A stretch of 64,000 nucleotides of DNA from Candidatus Nitrosopelagicus sp. (GTDB lineage: Archaea; Thermoproteota; Nitrososphaeria; Nitrososphaerales; Nitrosopumilaceae), in contig JAOMAI010000001.1 in assembly GCA_028344155.1 (NCBI GenBank), forward strand, positions 1 to 64,000. Direction: 5' to 3'. Below the pieces are notes generated by a model. The model was not told where the DNA came from, ran no database searches, and worked only from the letters and a program-made list of their open reading frames with translations. The translations under genes and the position numbers were made by a program. Each line of letters starts with the position of its first letter. The first letter of the stretch is position 1. Below are positions 37,379 to 48,608 of this stretch, one piece after another.

Positions 37379-38839
37379 TTGCCGTACAAAGTAATAGGTG
37401 GTAAAGCCACACAAGTAAAATATTCATCTGACGAGGTATTCTCTAGAATAAAACATGAGGATATCAAGTTCATAGATCTTCAATTTACCGGTTTAACAGG
37501 CAGATTTCATCATACCACAATTTCAGCAAATACGTTTACTCCAGAACAAATGGAAGACGGATTACCAAAATTAGATGGTTCATCAATAGTCGGATTTACT
37601 GACATTGCTGATTCTGATTTAATACTAAAACCAGATCCAAGTACATTTGCAATTATTCCATGGGTAAAAGAGAAAAAAACTGCAAGATTACTATGTGATG
37701 TATACTGGGGTGGAGGAAGAGGTCGTCTTGACAGTGACCCACGAGGAATTTGCCAAAAAGCAGAGAAATATGTTAAGACACAAGGATTTGATTTTAGTAA
37801 TTGGGGACCTGAAGTAGAATTTTTTGTATTTGATAAAGTACATTGGGATGTTTTAACACCATACAAGGGTCAATCATATTCAATTGAATCTTCTGAATCA
37901 CCATGGAGTCAAGAAGGAACTGGTTATCCTATGGGATTACAAGAAGGATATTACCCAAGTACTCCATCTGATACTCTTGCAGAATTTAGAAATGAGTGTG
38001 TGGATGTTTTGAATGATAATTTTGGTATTTTATGTGATAATCATCATCATGAAGTAGCAACAGCAGGACAATGTGAAATTGATATAAAATATGATTTAAT
38101 GACTAATTCTGCTGATGGTGCACAATCTTACAAGTATGTTGTAAGAAATGTTGCGCAACAATTTGGAAAAGTAGCAACAATGATGCCAAAACCAATATCA
38201 ATGGATGCAGGTTCTGGAATGCACACAAATGTTAGTTTATGGAAAAAAGATCAAAATACATTTTACGATAAAGATGAAGATCTAGAATTAAGTCAAACTG
38301 GTCGTTATTTCTGCGGAGGAGTAATGGAACACGCAAAAGCATTAACTGCAATTACAAATCCTACAACAAACTCATACCATAGATTAGTTCCGGGTTATGA
38401 AGCACCAGTTTACATTGCATGGAGTTCAAGTAATCGTTCTGCAACAATTAGAATCCCTGGTCATTTTAAGGGAGAAAAATATGCATATATGAAAAGAATG
38501 GAATACCGTGTACCTGATCCAGCATCTAATCCGTATCTTGTATTTTCAGCAGTATTAGCTGCAGGATTAGACGGAATTAAAAAGAAAACAGACCCAGGTG
38601 ATCCAGTTAAAGAGGATATTTACAAAATGACAAAATCAGAAAGAAAGAAACATGGAATTGATACTTTGCCAGCAAACCTTGGAAGAGCACTAGATGAATT
38701 AGAAAGTGATAGAAAATTCCTAACCCCAATTTTCTCAAATGATGTTTTAGATAAAATTATTGAATTGGAAAGAAGAGACCACAGGGAAATTGCAATTAGA
38801 CCACACCCACATGAGTTTTATCTTTACTTTGATGTCTGA
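37379..38839 (+). CDS. glnA: Glutamine synthetase type I
   Basis: DGLPKLDGSSIVGFTDIADSDLIL, GQCEIDIKYD, GSGMHTNVSLW, NRSATIRIP; TTG start. Confidence 0.97.
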   Translation: MPYKVIGGKATQVKYSSDEVFSRIKHEDIKFIDLQFTGLTGRFHHTTISANTFTPEQMEDGLPKLDGSSIVGFTDIADSDLILKPDPSTFAIIPWVKEKKTARLLCDVYWGGGRGRLDSDPRGICQKAEKYVKTQGFDFSNWGPEVEFFVFDKVHWDVLTPYKGQSYSIESSESPWSQEGTGYPMGLQEGYYPSTPSDTLAEFRNECVDVLNDNFGILCDNHHHEVATAGQCEIDIKYDLMTNSADGAQSYKYVVRNVAQQFGKVATMMPKPISMDAGSGMHTNVSLWKKDQNTFYDKDEDLELSQTGRYFCGGVMEHAKALTAITNPTTNSYHRLVPGYEAPVYIAWSSSNRSATIRIPGHFKGEKYAYMKRMEYRVPDPASNPYLVFSAVLAAGLDGIKKKTDPGDPVKEDIYKMTKSERKKHGIDTLPANLGRALDELESDRKFLTPIFSNDVLDKIIELERRDHREIAIRPHPHEFYLYFDV

Positions 38840-38840
38840 G

Positions 38841-39227
38841 TTAATTTATCAATGAATTATTAGTTGATTGATAAATTAGAATTAATGAAAGAAACATCAT
38901 TCCTAATCCACCACAAACCATTATTGTTGTGAATTTTTGATATTTAATTCCCAGAAAAATCACAATTCCCCCAGCAAGACCTAGAAAAATTGAAAGCATT
39001 CCAAATAATACTTCATCAACATCTACATCCAAAGTTAAAGGAGTAAAAATTCCAGAAAGTAAGGCAACTGCAGCTATAATGTAAGCATACTTCGTTCCCG
39101 ATAGAATAATTGATTTAAGTTCACGTGGGTTTTCTTCTGATAAAATTTCTTTCGTAGTCTTGTGTTCAATATCTTCTTCAAGTATATCTGAATCTGGTTT
39201 GTCAGAAAATCTTCTATGTTTTACCAT
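38841..39227 (-). CDS. Small membrane protein, unknown function
   Basis: 128 aa, cytoplasmic N-terminus then TM segments. Confidence 0.6.
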   Translation of the reverse strand: MVKHRRFSDKPDSDILEEDIEHKTTKEILSEENPRELKSIILSGTKYAYIIAAVALLSGIFTPLTLDVDVDEVLFGMLSIFLGLAGGIVIFLGIKYQKFTTIMVCGGLGMMFLSLILIYQSTNNSLIN

Positions 39228-39270
39228 GATAATTTAGACTAAAATTGTGTTGATTAAAATTATTGCTAAT

Positions 39271-40965
39271 CTACATTCCCATTCCAGGTGGCATTCCCAT
39301 GCCTCCCATACCTGGCATTCCACCCATTCCACCCATATCAGGCATTCCGCCTTCAGCTCCTGGTGGTGGTCCTGCAGATTTTGCAGTTGCAATAACATCA
39401 TCAATTCTTAAAATCATACATGCTGCTTCTGTTGCAGCTGAAACAATTTGGTGTTTGACTGCTAATGGTTCAATAATATCGGTTGATTTCAAATTACCAA
39501 CTTTACCTTTCATGACATCAATTCCTGTCCATTTCTCACCTTTGATTTGTTTTGCACGAAGGTGTGTTAGGGTATCAATTGGATCCATACCTGCATTTTC
39601 AGATAATGCTAGAGGAATTGATTCTAATGCTTCTGCAAATTTTTCAGCGGCTAATTGTTCACGTCCTTGAAGTGATTTAGCCCAACTTCTAATTTTTGTT
39701 GCTGCAAATGTTTCTGGTGCACCACCACCTGCTACAATAGATGGTAATTCCATTACATCTCTAACAACCATTAGTGAATCATGAACTGAACGTTCTACTT
39801 CATCTACAACTCTTTGTGAGCCAGCACGAAGTAGTAATGTAACAGATTTTGGATGTTTACAACCTTCAACAAAAACCCATTTGTCTTCTTCAACTTTCTT
39901 TTCTTGAATTGAAGATGCAGAACCTAAATCTCTTTCAAATAAATCATCTAAGTTAGTTACAATTCTTGCACCTGTTGCTTTTGCAAGTTTTGATAAATCG
40001 CTTTCTTTTACACGTCTTACTGCTAAAATCCCTGCTTTTGATAAGTAATGTTGTGCCATGTCATCAATTCCTTTTTGACATAAAACTACATTTGCACCAG
40101 AACCTATAACTTTGTCAACCATTGTTTTGAGCATTTTATTTTCTTCATCTAAGAATGCTTTCATTTGTTGTGGATTTGAAATGTTAATTTTCGCATCAGT
40201 TTCAGTTTTGTTAATTTCTAATGATGTGTTTATGAGTGCAATTTTTCCTTCTGTTATTTTCTTTGGCATTCCAGAGTGAACAATTTCTTTATCCAAAACA
40301 ATTCCTTGAATAATTTTAGAATCTTTAATGGATCCACCAGCTTTCTTTTCTACTTTAATATCATCAATGTCAACAGTATACTTTTCGCCATTCTTTTCTG
40401 CAACAGCTTTTACTGCTTTTACAATCATATCTCCTAATTGTTCAGAATCTTTTCTAACTAGTTTAGTTTGCATAGATGTTTTTGCAATTTTTAATAAAAT
40501 TCCATTATCAGTTGGTTCAACTTTATCTGCAATTTGATCTAAGAACTCTCTTGCTTTTCTACCTGCCTTTCTGTATCCATCAACAATGATTGTTGGGTGA
40601 ACATCTTGTAAAACTAATTCTTCAGCATGTTCTAGTAGTGCACCGGCCAATACAACTGCAGATGTAGTTCCATCACCTACTTCATTATCAGTAGTTTTTG
40701 AAATTTCAACTAGCATCTTTGCTGCTGGGTGTTGTACATCAATTTCTTTTAGAATTGTTGCACCGTCATTTGTAATTGTAACATCACCTAAAGAGTCTAC
40801 AAGCATTTTGTCCATGCCTTTTGGGCCTAAACTAGTATGAACAATTTCGGCTATAATTTTGGCAGCTGCAATATTATTTTTCTGGGCTTCTCGTCCCTTT
40901 ACTTGACTTGCGTCGTCTTTTAGAACTACAACCGGCATGTTGCCTTTTGGAGTTTGTGCTGCCAT
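39271..40965 (-). CDS. Thermosome subunit (group II chaperonin)
   Basis: [52 protein letters not shown]; Gly/Met-rich C-terminus. Confidence 0.97.
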   Translation of the reverse strand: MAAQTPKGNMPVVVLKDDASQVKGREAQKNNIAAAKIIAEIVHTSLGPKGMDKMLVDSLGDVTITNDGATILKEIDVQHPAAKMLVEISKTTDNEVGDGTTSAVVLAGALLEHAEELVLQDVHPTIIVDGYRKAGRKAREFLDQIADKVEPTDNGILLKIAKTSMQTKLVRKDSEQLGDMIVKAVKAVAEKNGEKYTVDIDDIKVEKKAGGSIKDSKIIQGIVLDKEIVHSGMPKKITEGKIALINTSLEINKTETDAKINISNPQQMKAFLDEENKMLKTMVDKVIGSGANVVLCQKGIDDMAQHYLSKAGILAVRRVKESDLSKLAKATGARIVTNLDDLFERDLGSASSIQEKKVEEDKWVFVEGCKHPKSVTLLLRAGSQRVVDEVERSVHDSLMVVRDVMELPSIVAGGGAPETFAATKIRSWAKSLQGREQLAAEKFAEALESIPLALSENAGMDPIDTLTHLRAKQIKGEKWTGIDVMKGKVGNLKSTDIIEPLAVKHQIVSAATEAACMILRIDDVIATAKSAGPPPGAEGGMPDMGGMGGMPGMGGMGMPPGMGM

Positions 40966-41069
40966 AGATCAAAACGTCAATTTTCAAAATATATAGCTAG
41001 CTTCTTGTTTTTCTAGAAAATTAGAAGAAAGATCGCTGTTCTTAAATTAGGAAAATCAAGTTCAAAATC

Positions 41070-42389
41070 ATGGCTAATTCCAATAAAGAATCGTATGATA
41101 AGATTTTCACCAGTCTTGAAAAACACCATGAATGGTTTGAAAACTCTATTCCACTAATTGCTAGTGAGAACATTCCTAGTCCAGCTGTCAGAGAGGCAGT
41201 AATGTCAGATTTTGGTAATAGATATGCCGAAGGTTGGCCAGGTGAGCGAGTCTATGCAGGATGTACCTACATCGATGAGGTTGAAATTCAATGTATGGAG
41301 TTGGCACAAAAATTATTCAATGCAGAGTTTGCAGATGTAAGAAGCGTTTCTGGTGTAGTAGCAAACTTGGCAATTTATTCTGCTTATTCAAATCCAGGTG
41401 ATGTTATGATCGCATCATCAATTCCTGCTGGAGGTCACATTTCACATGGTAAAAAAGAACATTCAGGAACTGCAGGATTAGTACATGGATTAGACATTGA
41501 GTTCTTTGCATTTGATCCTGAAGAAATGACGTTAGATGTTGATAAAACAAAAGCTAAAGTTGAAGATTTGAAATCACAAGGAAAACTACCAAAGATTGCA
41601 ATGTTTGGTGGTTCGGTATTTTTATTTCCACATCCAGTAAAAGAATTAGCTGAATTTCTAAAAGGTCATGGTATGCACATTAATTATGATGCAGCACATG
41701 TTGCAGGATTAATTGCAGGTGGAAAATTCCAAGATCCACTTAGAGAAGGAACAGATACAATGACAATGAGTACTCACAAAACTTTGTTTGGACCACAAGG
41801 AGGATTAGTTTTAGGATCTGAAGAACATGCAGAACCAATCAAAAAAGCAATGTTCCCAGGATTAACAAGCAGTCATCACATTCATCACATGGGTGCAAAG
41901 GCAGTAGCATTTGCAGAAGCATTAGAGTTTGGAAAAGATTATGCAGAACAAACAATCAAGAACGCAAAAGTGTTGGCTTCCGAATTAAACAATCTAGGAT
42001 TCAAAGTGTTGGGTGAGAAGAGAGGGTACACAGAATCACATCAAACAGTTGTAAATGTTTTAGATTATGGTGATGGTGGAACAATTGAAGCTGATTTAGA
42101 AAAAGCAAACATTATTGTTAATCGTCAACTAATTCCCGGAGATTTAAAAGCAAACCGTCACTATATGCATCCAGGTGGAATTCGTTTAGGAACATCTGAG
42201 ATTACTCGTTTAGGTATGAAGGAATCTGAAATGAAAGAGATTGCATCTTTGTTGAAGCAAGTTGTTGTTGATAAAAAAGATGCAGGAGAAATTGCAGCAC
42301 GTGTTAAAGAGTTCAAAACAGATTTCAAAAAGACACAATACTGTTTTGATAACAAACTTGGTGCCTACGAATACGTAAAATTAAGATAA
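41070..42389 (+). CDS. glyA: Serine hydroxymethyltransferase
   Basis: LIASENIPSPAVREAV, STHKTLFGPQGGLVL, HYMHPGGIRLGTSEITRLG. Confidence 0.95.
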   Translation: MANSNKESYDKIFTSLEKHHEWFENSIPLIASENIPSPAVREAVMSDFGNRYAEGWPGERVYAGCTYIDEVEIQCMELAQKLFNAEFADVRSVSGVVANLAIYSAYSNPGDVMIASSIPAGGHISHGKKEHSGTAGLVHGLDIEFFAFDPEEMTLDVDKTKAKVEDLKSQGKLPKIAMFGGSVFLFPHPVKELAEFLKGHGMHINYDAAHVAGLIAGGKFQDPLREGTDTMTMSTHKTLFGPQGGLVLGSEEHAEPIKKAMFPGLTSSHHIHHMGAKAVAFAEALEFGKDYAEQTIKNAKVLASELNNLGFKVLGEKRGYTESHQTVVNVLDYGDGGTIEADLEKANIIVNRQLIPGDLKANRHYMHPGGIRLGTSEITRLGMKESEMKEIASLLKQVVVDKKDAGEIAARVKEFKTDFKKTQYCFDNKLGAYEYVKLR

Positions 42390-42410
42390 AATCACATACA
42401 AAATAATTTT

Positions 42411-45400
42411 CTAATTTACAAAATCAGTTAACAATTGTTGTGAACCATCTCCCTTTCCAAAGAGCAGTTCAATCTCATCTGACAAAGTCATGATTCTTCC
42501 TTTCAGATATGGGTCTACATCATATTTTGTGACTAGTTTCTTTGCTAATGGGAGGTATTTTTCAATTGAAGGTCGAGTAATTGTTTGTAATAGTTTGTGA
42601 CCACAAGTACATTTTTGAAGTAATGGCATTCGTCTATACTTTGCACCACACGCAGTACAACGGAATTTTTGTTTTGCATATGCACGAATATTTCCCATAA
42701 TATCAGGAATTAGATGTGTTTGTATTAGATATGAAACAATATCTCTTGTCTCAACTGCATTAATAATATCTGCATTTCTAATTTGTAAGTCAAGCTTGTC
42801 AACCATTGATTCAAGTGTTGAATATGCGCTTCGTGGTTTTGATGTAGTTAGTGTTGTTGTGTTATGAGTGAAGAAATGATCATAGAAAATATTTTCATCG
42901 CCAGTATCTTTTCTCATAGCTAAAGTTTCAATATTTTTAATGTCACCTGATTTTTCATGATTAAGTGATGATTCATAAAATTCGAGTGGAAATTCTTTTG
43001 CCACCTCAAAGTTATGTGCCTGAGTTTGTGCCTCATGTGGTAAAACTATTGGTTGTATTAGTAATGGTGCGTCCATTAGTCCACCAATTTTATCAGACAA
43101 GAACTGTCTTGAGAAGTTCAATAAGGCATCTAGTAATAACATGACAGAATCTGCATCACCATCTGCGTCTCTTCTTTTTGCAGAATGCCAAATTGGACTA
43201 GCAAAACAAACATGGGTTTTCGTATAACCAATTAATCGTCCTGTAATTCCTACGGAGGTATGTGGTGCAAGACCAATTACTAAATGACCTAACAAATCCT
43301 GTGTGTCTTTTAGATTGTAAAATGGTTGTTTCCCAAAAAATTTCTGCAGTTCAAAATCAACATACTTTGAAACATTTACCAGATATTCAGCACTTTCAAA
43401 AGGAATGATTACATCTTGCATCTTTAATTCAATTAATTGCTCATCATTTGTGATTGGATTTCCATCAATATCATTTTCATACCCAAGTTTTGTGATTTGT
43501 TCAACTGTTGTTCCTATCCAAGAGAGTTTGAAGTGTGTCAAAGGTGAGTTTGTAGCATCAAATCTGACAGTGCCGTCTTTGAAGGCAGATAAGCCAAACT
43601 TTTGTCTAATTAGTCCTTTTTCTAGAGGTTCAGGGATTTTTTCTTGATTGATTAATTTATCAACGCCTTTGAATGGTGCTTTTGCACGTATTCCAAGTTT
43701 TTCTTGTGCTGCCATCAAATTTTGTTTTAACGGGAACTGTTTGTAAGAAAATCCATTTGCATCTCTTTTACATTTTTCGCAGTGTGGTGTTTTTAATTCA
43801 TCTTTACAAATTCTACAAATGTAAAATTTTGTAGTTTTATTACCACATTTTGAACAAATAATTCCAATTGATGGAATATTACAATTTGTACAACGACGAT
43901 TATTCAAATTTGTGAAAAATGATTCTGATGCAACAGATGCTTTCAAAATATCTCTAGTAATTCCACCTTTTTCTGCAACAGGAAATAGTACATGAACTGG
44001 CGGTTTCATTAGACGTGGTGCGGCCTTTTCAGGTCTTCCGATTCTAACACCAATTGATTTTGAAAATTTATTCTTTATTTCAATTCCAGAACTCTCTGTT
44101 AACAGTTCTAAAACAGATTTAGTAGTATCAAAATTCAAGGTAGCCCCAAAAATAAGATGGGTTAGGATTTGAACATCTATTCCAGAAATAATAATTTTAT
44201 CATCTGTAACTTTGTGTGGAATTCCTAAATTTTCAAGGATTTGTTTTGATGAAATTTCATAATGAATTTCATTTTCTGATTTTAAAAGTGGGTTTGAGAT
44301 TTTCTCAAGTTCTTTTGTTGTGATAAAATCCCAATAGTAGAGAAATTTTGGATGTAATGGGATTTTCAGTTCTTTTGAAAGTAAAATGGCATCAACAAAT
44401 GTTGGAATCTTTGTCAGAAATTCGAGTCTTTCGTCATGTTCGGAAAGTTTTGCTTTAAGATATTCGGTCCAGACCTCTTCTACCATTGGAGTTGGGATTA
44501 ATTCTGCATTATTTTCCAAAAAGTCGCCAAATGTTATTAGAATATCACCTAGATGTAGAATTTTTTCAATATCATTTTTAATCTGAATTCCATGTTCTGT
44601 ATCTAGGATTTTGACTACATCGCCTCCTTTGAGTCTGACTATAGGCGTCTCAAGTGAGTCAACAAAGGCTACGGTTGCGCCTTTGCTTGGTTTGTCAAGT
44701 TTGATTTGTGTTCCTACTGCAATAGTATGATCTAAGATTTCAGCAATCACTGGATGTAGCCCAACGCTAGCAAAACCGGTATTGCATGCACGCCCATATC
44801 TGAGTCGAAAACCTCCAATCTTGTTTGGCATTGATAGTACAGAACGACCAGTGATTACTTCTCTCATACGTTTTTCAGATGCATCATCACCAGATTCACC
44901 TTTTTGAACAGCACCTTGAACATCGTTTAACCACTCCCAACCTTCCAAGTTATACTTCTCAATTCGCTTTAGGAGTTTTTTTGATCTTCCAATTAATCCA
45001 TCGTTTAGTACACGTAGTGCACCGCCTCTTACTCGGTCTGTTTTAATTCGAGTCATATTACGATGATTTACTACTTCATCTGGATCTGTTCCTTCTCCTT
45101 CAAGCTCAACGGGTAAATTTGAAATCACGGTTTTGATGTCATCGTCAGATACATGAAATTGAAAACTTTGTTTTGCTTCACTTTCATAGATTCGTAGTTC
45201 TTCTACAAATCTTCCAGTCTCATCATCAAAACAATCCGCTTGATATTTTTCGAGTCCAACTGCACGTCTCACGTGATCAGCAATTAACATTGTAACAGCA
45301 GATTCAGTTCCTCCTGCAGATCTCATTGGTCCTGCAATAGATACAGAAAGATACTGAGAACCATCTTTATTGTTTTTAATTTTAATTTCACTAATTCCTT

Positions 45401-45788
45401 GTAAGGGAGCAATTGTCACACCTTCTGTTACAATAGCTAATCCGACTCTAACTGCATGATCCAATTTGTCCTCTAAACTCGCATCTGGTGATTGATACTT
45501 TCCTAATGCAATCTCCTTTGACATTATCAAAGCAGCGTTTTCTTTTCCGGTTTTATCTAATAATTCACGAAGGGGTGTTGAAATGTCAATATCATGCATT
45601 TTAGCTACTCGTTCCGCCAAATCAAATGCGATTTTCGGCTCTATTATTCCAGAAGAGTCTAAAAGTGTTGATTTTGCGTCTGCTGCGGTCTCAAATTCCT
45701 TGTAGACCTGTTGTGATAGTTCTTCATAATATTCAGAGTAGTTTTGAGGAACCTTGATTTCTTTAAGATAACTTGCGGTAGTAGACAT
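42411..45788 (-). CDS. polC: DNA polymerase D large subunit DP2
   Basis: 1125 aa; SIAGPMRSAGGTESAVTMLIADHVRRAVGL, GRACNTGFASVGLHP, KRRDADGDADSVMLLLDALLNFSRQFL, zinc-binding clusters. Confidence 0.96.
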   Translation of the reverse strand: MSTTASYLKEIKVPQNYSEYYEELSQQVYKEFETAADAKSTLLDSSGIIEPKIAFDLAERVAKMHDIDISTPLRELLDKTGKENAALIMSKEIALGKYQSPDASLEDKLDHAVRVGLAIVTEGVTIAPLQGISEIKIKNNKDGSQYLSVSIAGPMRSAGGTESAVTMLIADHVRRAVGLEKYQADCFDDETGRFVEELRIYESEAKQSFQFHVSDDDIKTVISNLPVELEGEGTDPDEVVNHRNMTRIKTDRVRGGALRVLNDGLIGRSKKLLKRIEKYNLEGWEWLNDVQGAVQKGESGDDASEKRMREVITGRSVLSMPNKIGGFRLRYGRACNTGFASVGLHPVIAEILDHTIAVGTQIKLDKPSKGATVAFVDSLETPIVRLKGGDVVKILDTEHGIQIKNDIEKILHLGDILITFGDFLENNAELIPTPMVEEVWTEYLKAKLSEHDERLEFLTKIPTFVDAILLSKELKIPLHPKFLYYWDFITTKELEKISNPLLKSENEIHYEISSKQILENLGIPHKVTDDKIIISGIDVQILTHLIFGATLNFDTTKSVLELLTESSGIEIKNKFSKSIGVRIGRPEKAAPRLMKPPVHVLFPVAEKGGITRDILKASVASESFFTNLNNRRCTNCNIPSIGIICSKCGNKTTKFYICRICKDELKTPHCEKCKRDANGFSYKQFPLKQNLMAAQEKLGIRAKAPFKGVDKLINQEKIPEPLEKGLIRQKFGLSAFKDGTVRFDATNSPLTHFKLSWIGTTVEQITKLGYENDIDGNPITNDEQLIELKMQDVIIPFESAEYLVNVSKYVDFELQKFFGKQPFYNLKDTQDLLGHLVIGLAPHTSVGITGRLIGYTKTHVCFASPIWHSAKRRDADGDADSVMLLLDALLNFSRQFLSDKIGGLMDAPLLIQPIVLPHEAQTQAHNFEVAKEFPLEFYESSLNHEKSGDIKNIETLAMRKDTGDENIFYDHFFTHNTTTLTTSKPRSAYSTLESMVDKLDLQIRNADIINAVETRDIVSYLIQTHLIPDIMGNIRAYAKQKFRCTACGAKYRRMPLLQKCTCGHKLLQTITRPSIEKYLPLAKKLVTKYDVDPYLKGRIMTLSDEIELLFGKGDGSQQLLTDFVN

Positions 45789-45796
45789 GTAGAAGG

Positions 45797-46537
45797 TTAG
45801 TTTTTGATGGCTTTGGCTATTTCGGTTAGTTTTTCCAAGTTCTTACTATCCTCAAGAAGGGTTCCAATTACCAAAGCGTCTGCTCCTGAATCAGTTAATG
45901 ATTTTGCGGTTTGGGCATCACGAATACCTCCACCTACGATTAAAAATCCTTGAAAGACCTTTCTTACAGTTGCAACCATTTCAGGAGTTACGTTGGTTTT
46001 TGCACCAGAACCTGCTTCCAAATAGACAAATCTCATACCAAAGAATTGGGCTGCTAAAGAGTATGCAGCTGCGATTTTCGGCTTATCAAATGGTATTCCT
46101 CTAACATTACCTACAAACCAAGCAGATGTTCCTTCTCCAATCACCAAATATGATGTTGGGAGAGGTTCTAAACCAAATTTGAGGACGTTTGGAGCACCAA
46201 GAGCTTGTGCCTGTGTAATGTAATATGGATTTTCAGAGTTCATTAAGGAACTAAACAGTATGGCGTCTGCCTGAGGCACAACACCGGTAATGTTGCCAGG
46301 AAATAGAATAATTGGAATATTTACTGCGCTTTTGAGGTTTTTGACTACCTCTGCCATCTCCATCTGATCAGTTGCAGATGAACCTCCTACTAGTATTGAT
46401 GATGCGCCTATTTGCTCAACATCTTTGGCCAGTTTTACAGCAGAATCTATCTGAGATACTTCTGAATCAATTAATACGAATAGTAATGGTGATTTTTTAC
46501 GCTCAGAAATGAGTAATTCTTCTACTTTTCCAGTCAT
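45797..46537 (-). CDS. Geranylgeranylglyceryl phosphate synthase
   Basis: LVGGSSATDQMEMAEVV, IPIILFPGNITGVVPQADAILFSSLMNS, YLEAGSGAKTNV, VGGGIRDAQTA. Confidence 0.93.
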   Translation of the reverse strand: MTGKVEELLISERKKSPLLFVLIDSEVSQIDSAVKLAKDVEQIGASSILVGGSSATDQMEMAEVVKNLKSAVNIPIILFPGNITGVVPQADAILFSSLMNSENPYYITQAQALGAPNVLKFGLEPLPTSYLVIGEGTSAWFVGNVRGIPFDKPKIAAAYSLAAQFFGMRFVYLEAGSGAKTNVTPEMVATVRKVFQGFLIVGGGIRDAQTAKSLTDSGADALVIGTLLEDSKNLEKLTEIAKAIKN

Positions 46538-46601
46538 GCTTCAGGTTTAATGATGACCCTTTAAGTTTTATTCAAGTATCGGTATACAGATTTGTATAGC
46601 T

Positions 46602-46964
46602 ATGAGCAACCCTAGTAATTCTAATTTTTCTAATATTTTAAAGGAAATCATCAAAAAATCGCTGTTTACAGAGAGACAAATTGAAATTATTCTAAAATCA
46701 AAGAATCTTTCTGATGTCGAATTTACTATGACTAAAGGCGCCTATTACAGGCAGGTTTCTCAGTCTAGGGATAAGCTTTCAGGCCTGTATTATTCATTCA
46801 TAGTTCTAGGTATACTAGGCGTGGTTTTGCCTGATGATATTGATGTAATATCACAACTCTCCGAACGAATGAGTGTGATAAAAGATGGTGATGTTTTCCC
46901 TGAGAAGGAACAAGAAATCATTAGTGTGATAGAGCGTGTAGTCAAGCAGACTACAGCAATGTGA
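46602..46964 (+). CDS. Protein of unknown function, possible HTH
   Basis: LFTERQIEIILKSKNLSDVEFTMTKGAYYRQVSQSRDKLSGLYYSFIVLGILGVV. Confidence 0.6.
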   Translation: MSNPSNSNFSNILKEIIKKSLFTERQIEIILKSKNLSDVEFTMTKGAYYRQVSQSRDKLSGLYYSFIVLGILGVVLPDDIDVISQLSERMSVIKDGDVFPEKEQEIISVIERVVKQTTAM

Positions 46965-47078
46965 TTTTGTGCCTATGAGGAATATTTCTTGTGTAATAGT
47001 GTGATGAGGTTTTGGTTACTCTAAGTGTGAAATAATGTTGTCCTATCACGATAAATCACAAATTCCTCATGATATGTC

Positions 47079-47672
47079 ATGTTAGTTGAGATTCCAGACC
47101 TTGACGTGATATTCGGTCTTATGTTAGCCTTCATAGGAGGATTATTCACATTATTCGTTTACTCTAAATTAAAGGCAGTTTCAGCCTCTAATGACCAAAC
47201 AAAGGCAGATTCAGAGCGTTTAGAGTTCTATGAAAGACAGTTAATTGATCTTAAAATTAAATTAGATGCAATTGACTTAGAAAATCTTAGCTTTTCTCAA
47301 GAAATACCACAAAATGTTGTAAGAAATGAGGAAAAACAGGTACAAGTTATAGAGAAACAGGTACAACTTGTGCCTGAGCAGGTCTCAGTTCAGCCTAAAG
47401 TAGAGAGAACACCTAACATGAGTAGTGGTGATATTGTTGAGGCAGTATTGAGACTAATCACAGACAGGTCACGCACATCACGTGATATTCAAATCACATT
47501 AGGTAAGAGTAGAGAGCATATTTCCAGGACAATGAAGAAGATGTCTGATGATGGGTTGGTGGAGAGAAATACAAATGCAAAGCCATACAGCTACTCAATC
47601 ACCCAAACTGGCCTTTCCAGGTTGTCTGGAACAGGTACAGCACCTCAGACCATAGCTCCACAGACCTCCTAG
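47079..47672 (+). CDS. Membrane-anchored coiled-coil protein with C-terminal winged helix
   Basis: N-terminal TM IFGLMLAFIGGLFTLFVYSKL; C-terminal DRSRTSRDIQITLGKSREHISRTMKKMSDDGLVERNTNAKPYSYSIT. Confidence 0.7.
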   Translation: MLVEIPDLDVIFGLMLAFIGGLFTLFVYSKLKAVSASNDQTKADSERLEFYERQLIDLKIKLDAIDLENLSFSQEIPQNVVRNEEKQVQVIEKQVQLVPEQVSVQPKVERTPNMSSGDIVEAVLRLITDRSRTSRDIQITLGKSREHISRTMKKMSDDGLVERNTNAKPYSYSITQTGLSRLSGTGTAPQTIAPQTS

Positions 47673-47836
47673 TTGGCTAAAATCAAGGCATATTTTATGA
47701 TTTGAAGGATTTTCTGACTTTGTTGAATTGTGTTTGAGATGTTGATTTTTTGGTGGCTTTACTCATATTTTCTATTGTAATTTATGATATAATTATAAAC
47801 ATAATTAATTAATACTAGCTTATCATATATTATGAT

Positions 47837-47995
47837 ATGAGTGAGGTTCCAGAAGAATTAGTAAAGATAACATCAGGTGGAACCATCTCCATACCTAAGC
47901 AATTTAGGCGATATTTAGAGATGCAGAAGGGTGATTACCTCAAAATAGGCCTGGAAGGAGACCATTTAGTGGTCCGAAAAGTGTGTATTTCTTAG
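47837..47995 (+). CDS. 52-aa AbrB/SpoVT (MazE-like) swapped-hairpin DNA-binding protein (not in ORF track)
   Basis: MSEVPEELVKITSGGTISIPKQFRRYLEMQKGDYLKIGLEGDHLVVRKVCIS*. Confidence 0.75.
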   Translation: MSEVPEELVKITSGGTISIPKQFRRYLEMQKGDYLKIGLEGDHLVVRKVCIS

Positions 47996-48393
47996 TTTTT
48001 TGATAATTTCGGGGCGGTATTTTTGAGTTTTAGAGTGTGATAAGCCCATTCTCTACCTTTTTTGGCTCTTTCAACCTTGTTTTTAGAGGTAAATCTGGCT
48101 AAATATGTCGAAATTACGCTAAGTTTGATTGGTTGGTTGTATTCATCCTCATATTTCTCTAGTATGTCTGAAGAGGTGAATTTGCCGGTTGGGTAGTACT
48201 TGTCTACTATGTGCCATATCTTACCTCCGACCGACTCTACCCCAGGATTGTCTGCAGTTTCTTCAATATTCATCAAGTCTAGTAAATCGAAAATTTTGAG
48301 GACTTTATCACGATTGATGTTGCCCTCCAAGTTGAACTTGTATTTGGCTCCATCCTTATCCTCTAGATCTATTCTAATTCTTTTTCCTGCCAT
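47992..48393 (-). CDS. Unknown protein with probable C-terminal winged-helix-like region
   Basis: 133 aa; GGKIWHIVDKYYPTGKFTSSDILEKYEDEYNQPIKLSVISTYLARFTSKNKVERAKKGREWAYHT. Confidence 0.6.
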   Translation of the reverse strand: MAGKRIRIDLEDKDGAKYKFNLEGNINRDKVLKIFDLLDLMNIEETADNPGVESVGGKIWHIVDKYYPTGKFTSSDILEKYEDEYNQPIKLSVISTYLARFTSKNKVERAKKGREWAYHTLKLKNTAPKLSKN

Positions 48394-48547
48394 TCAGATC
48401 AATAAGGATCCAACCTTAACTCATCAACTGATCTTCTGAGATTTGTTAACTAACAGGTTTGTTAACATTGACTGCCTAGCCCACGCCTGAGTGTTTTTTT
48501 GTTATTAACAAAACTATCTCGTATACCGTCCAAATTTGGGGGTATTT

Positions 48548-48574
48548 CACGCCTAGACTGGAAATAAAGGGGTG
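48548..48574 (+). promoter_or_regulatory. ORB-like element 1
   Basis: CACGCCTAGACTGGAAATAAAGGGGTG; resembles the archaeal ORB core TGGAAA...GGGG. Confidence 0.65.
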
Positions 48575-48608
48575 ATTTTATGATATTAACAATGTTAACA
48601 GCCATCTT

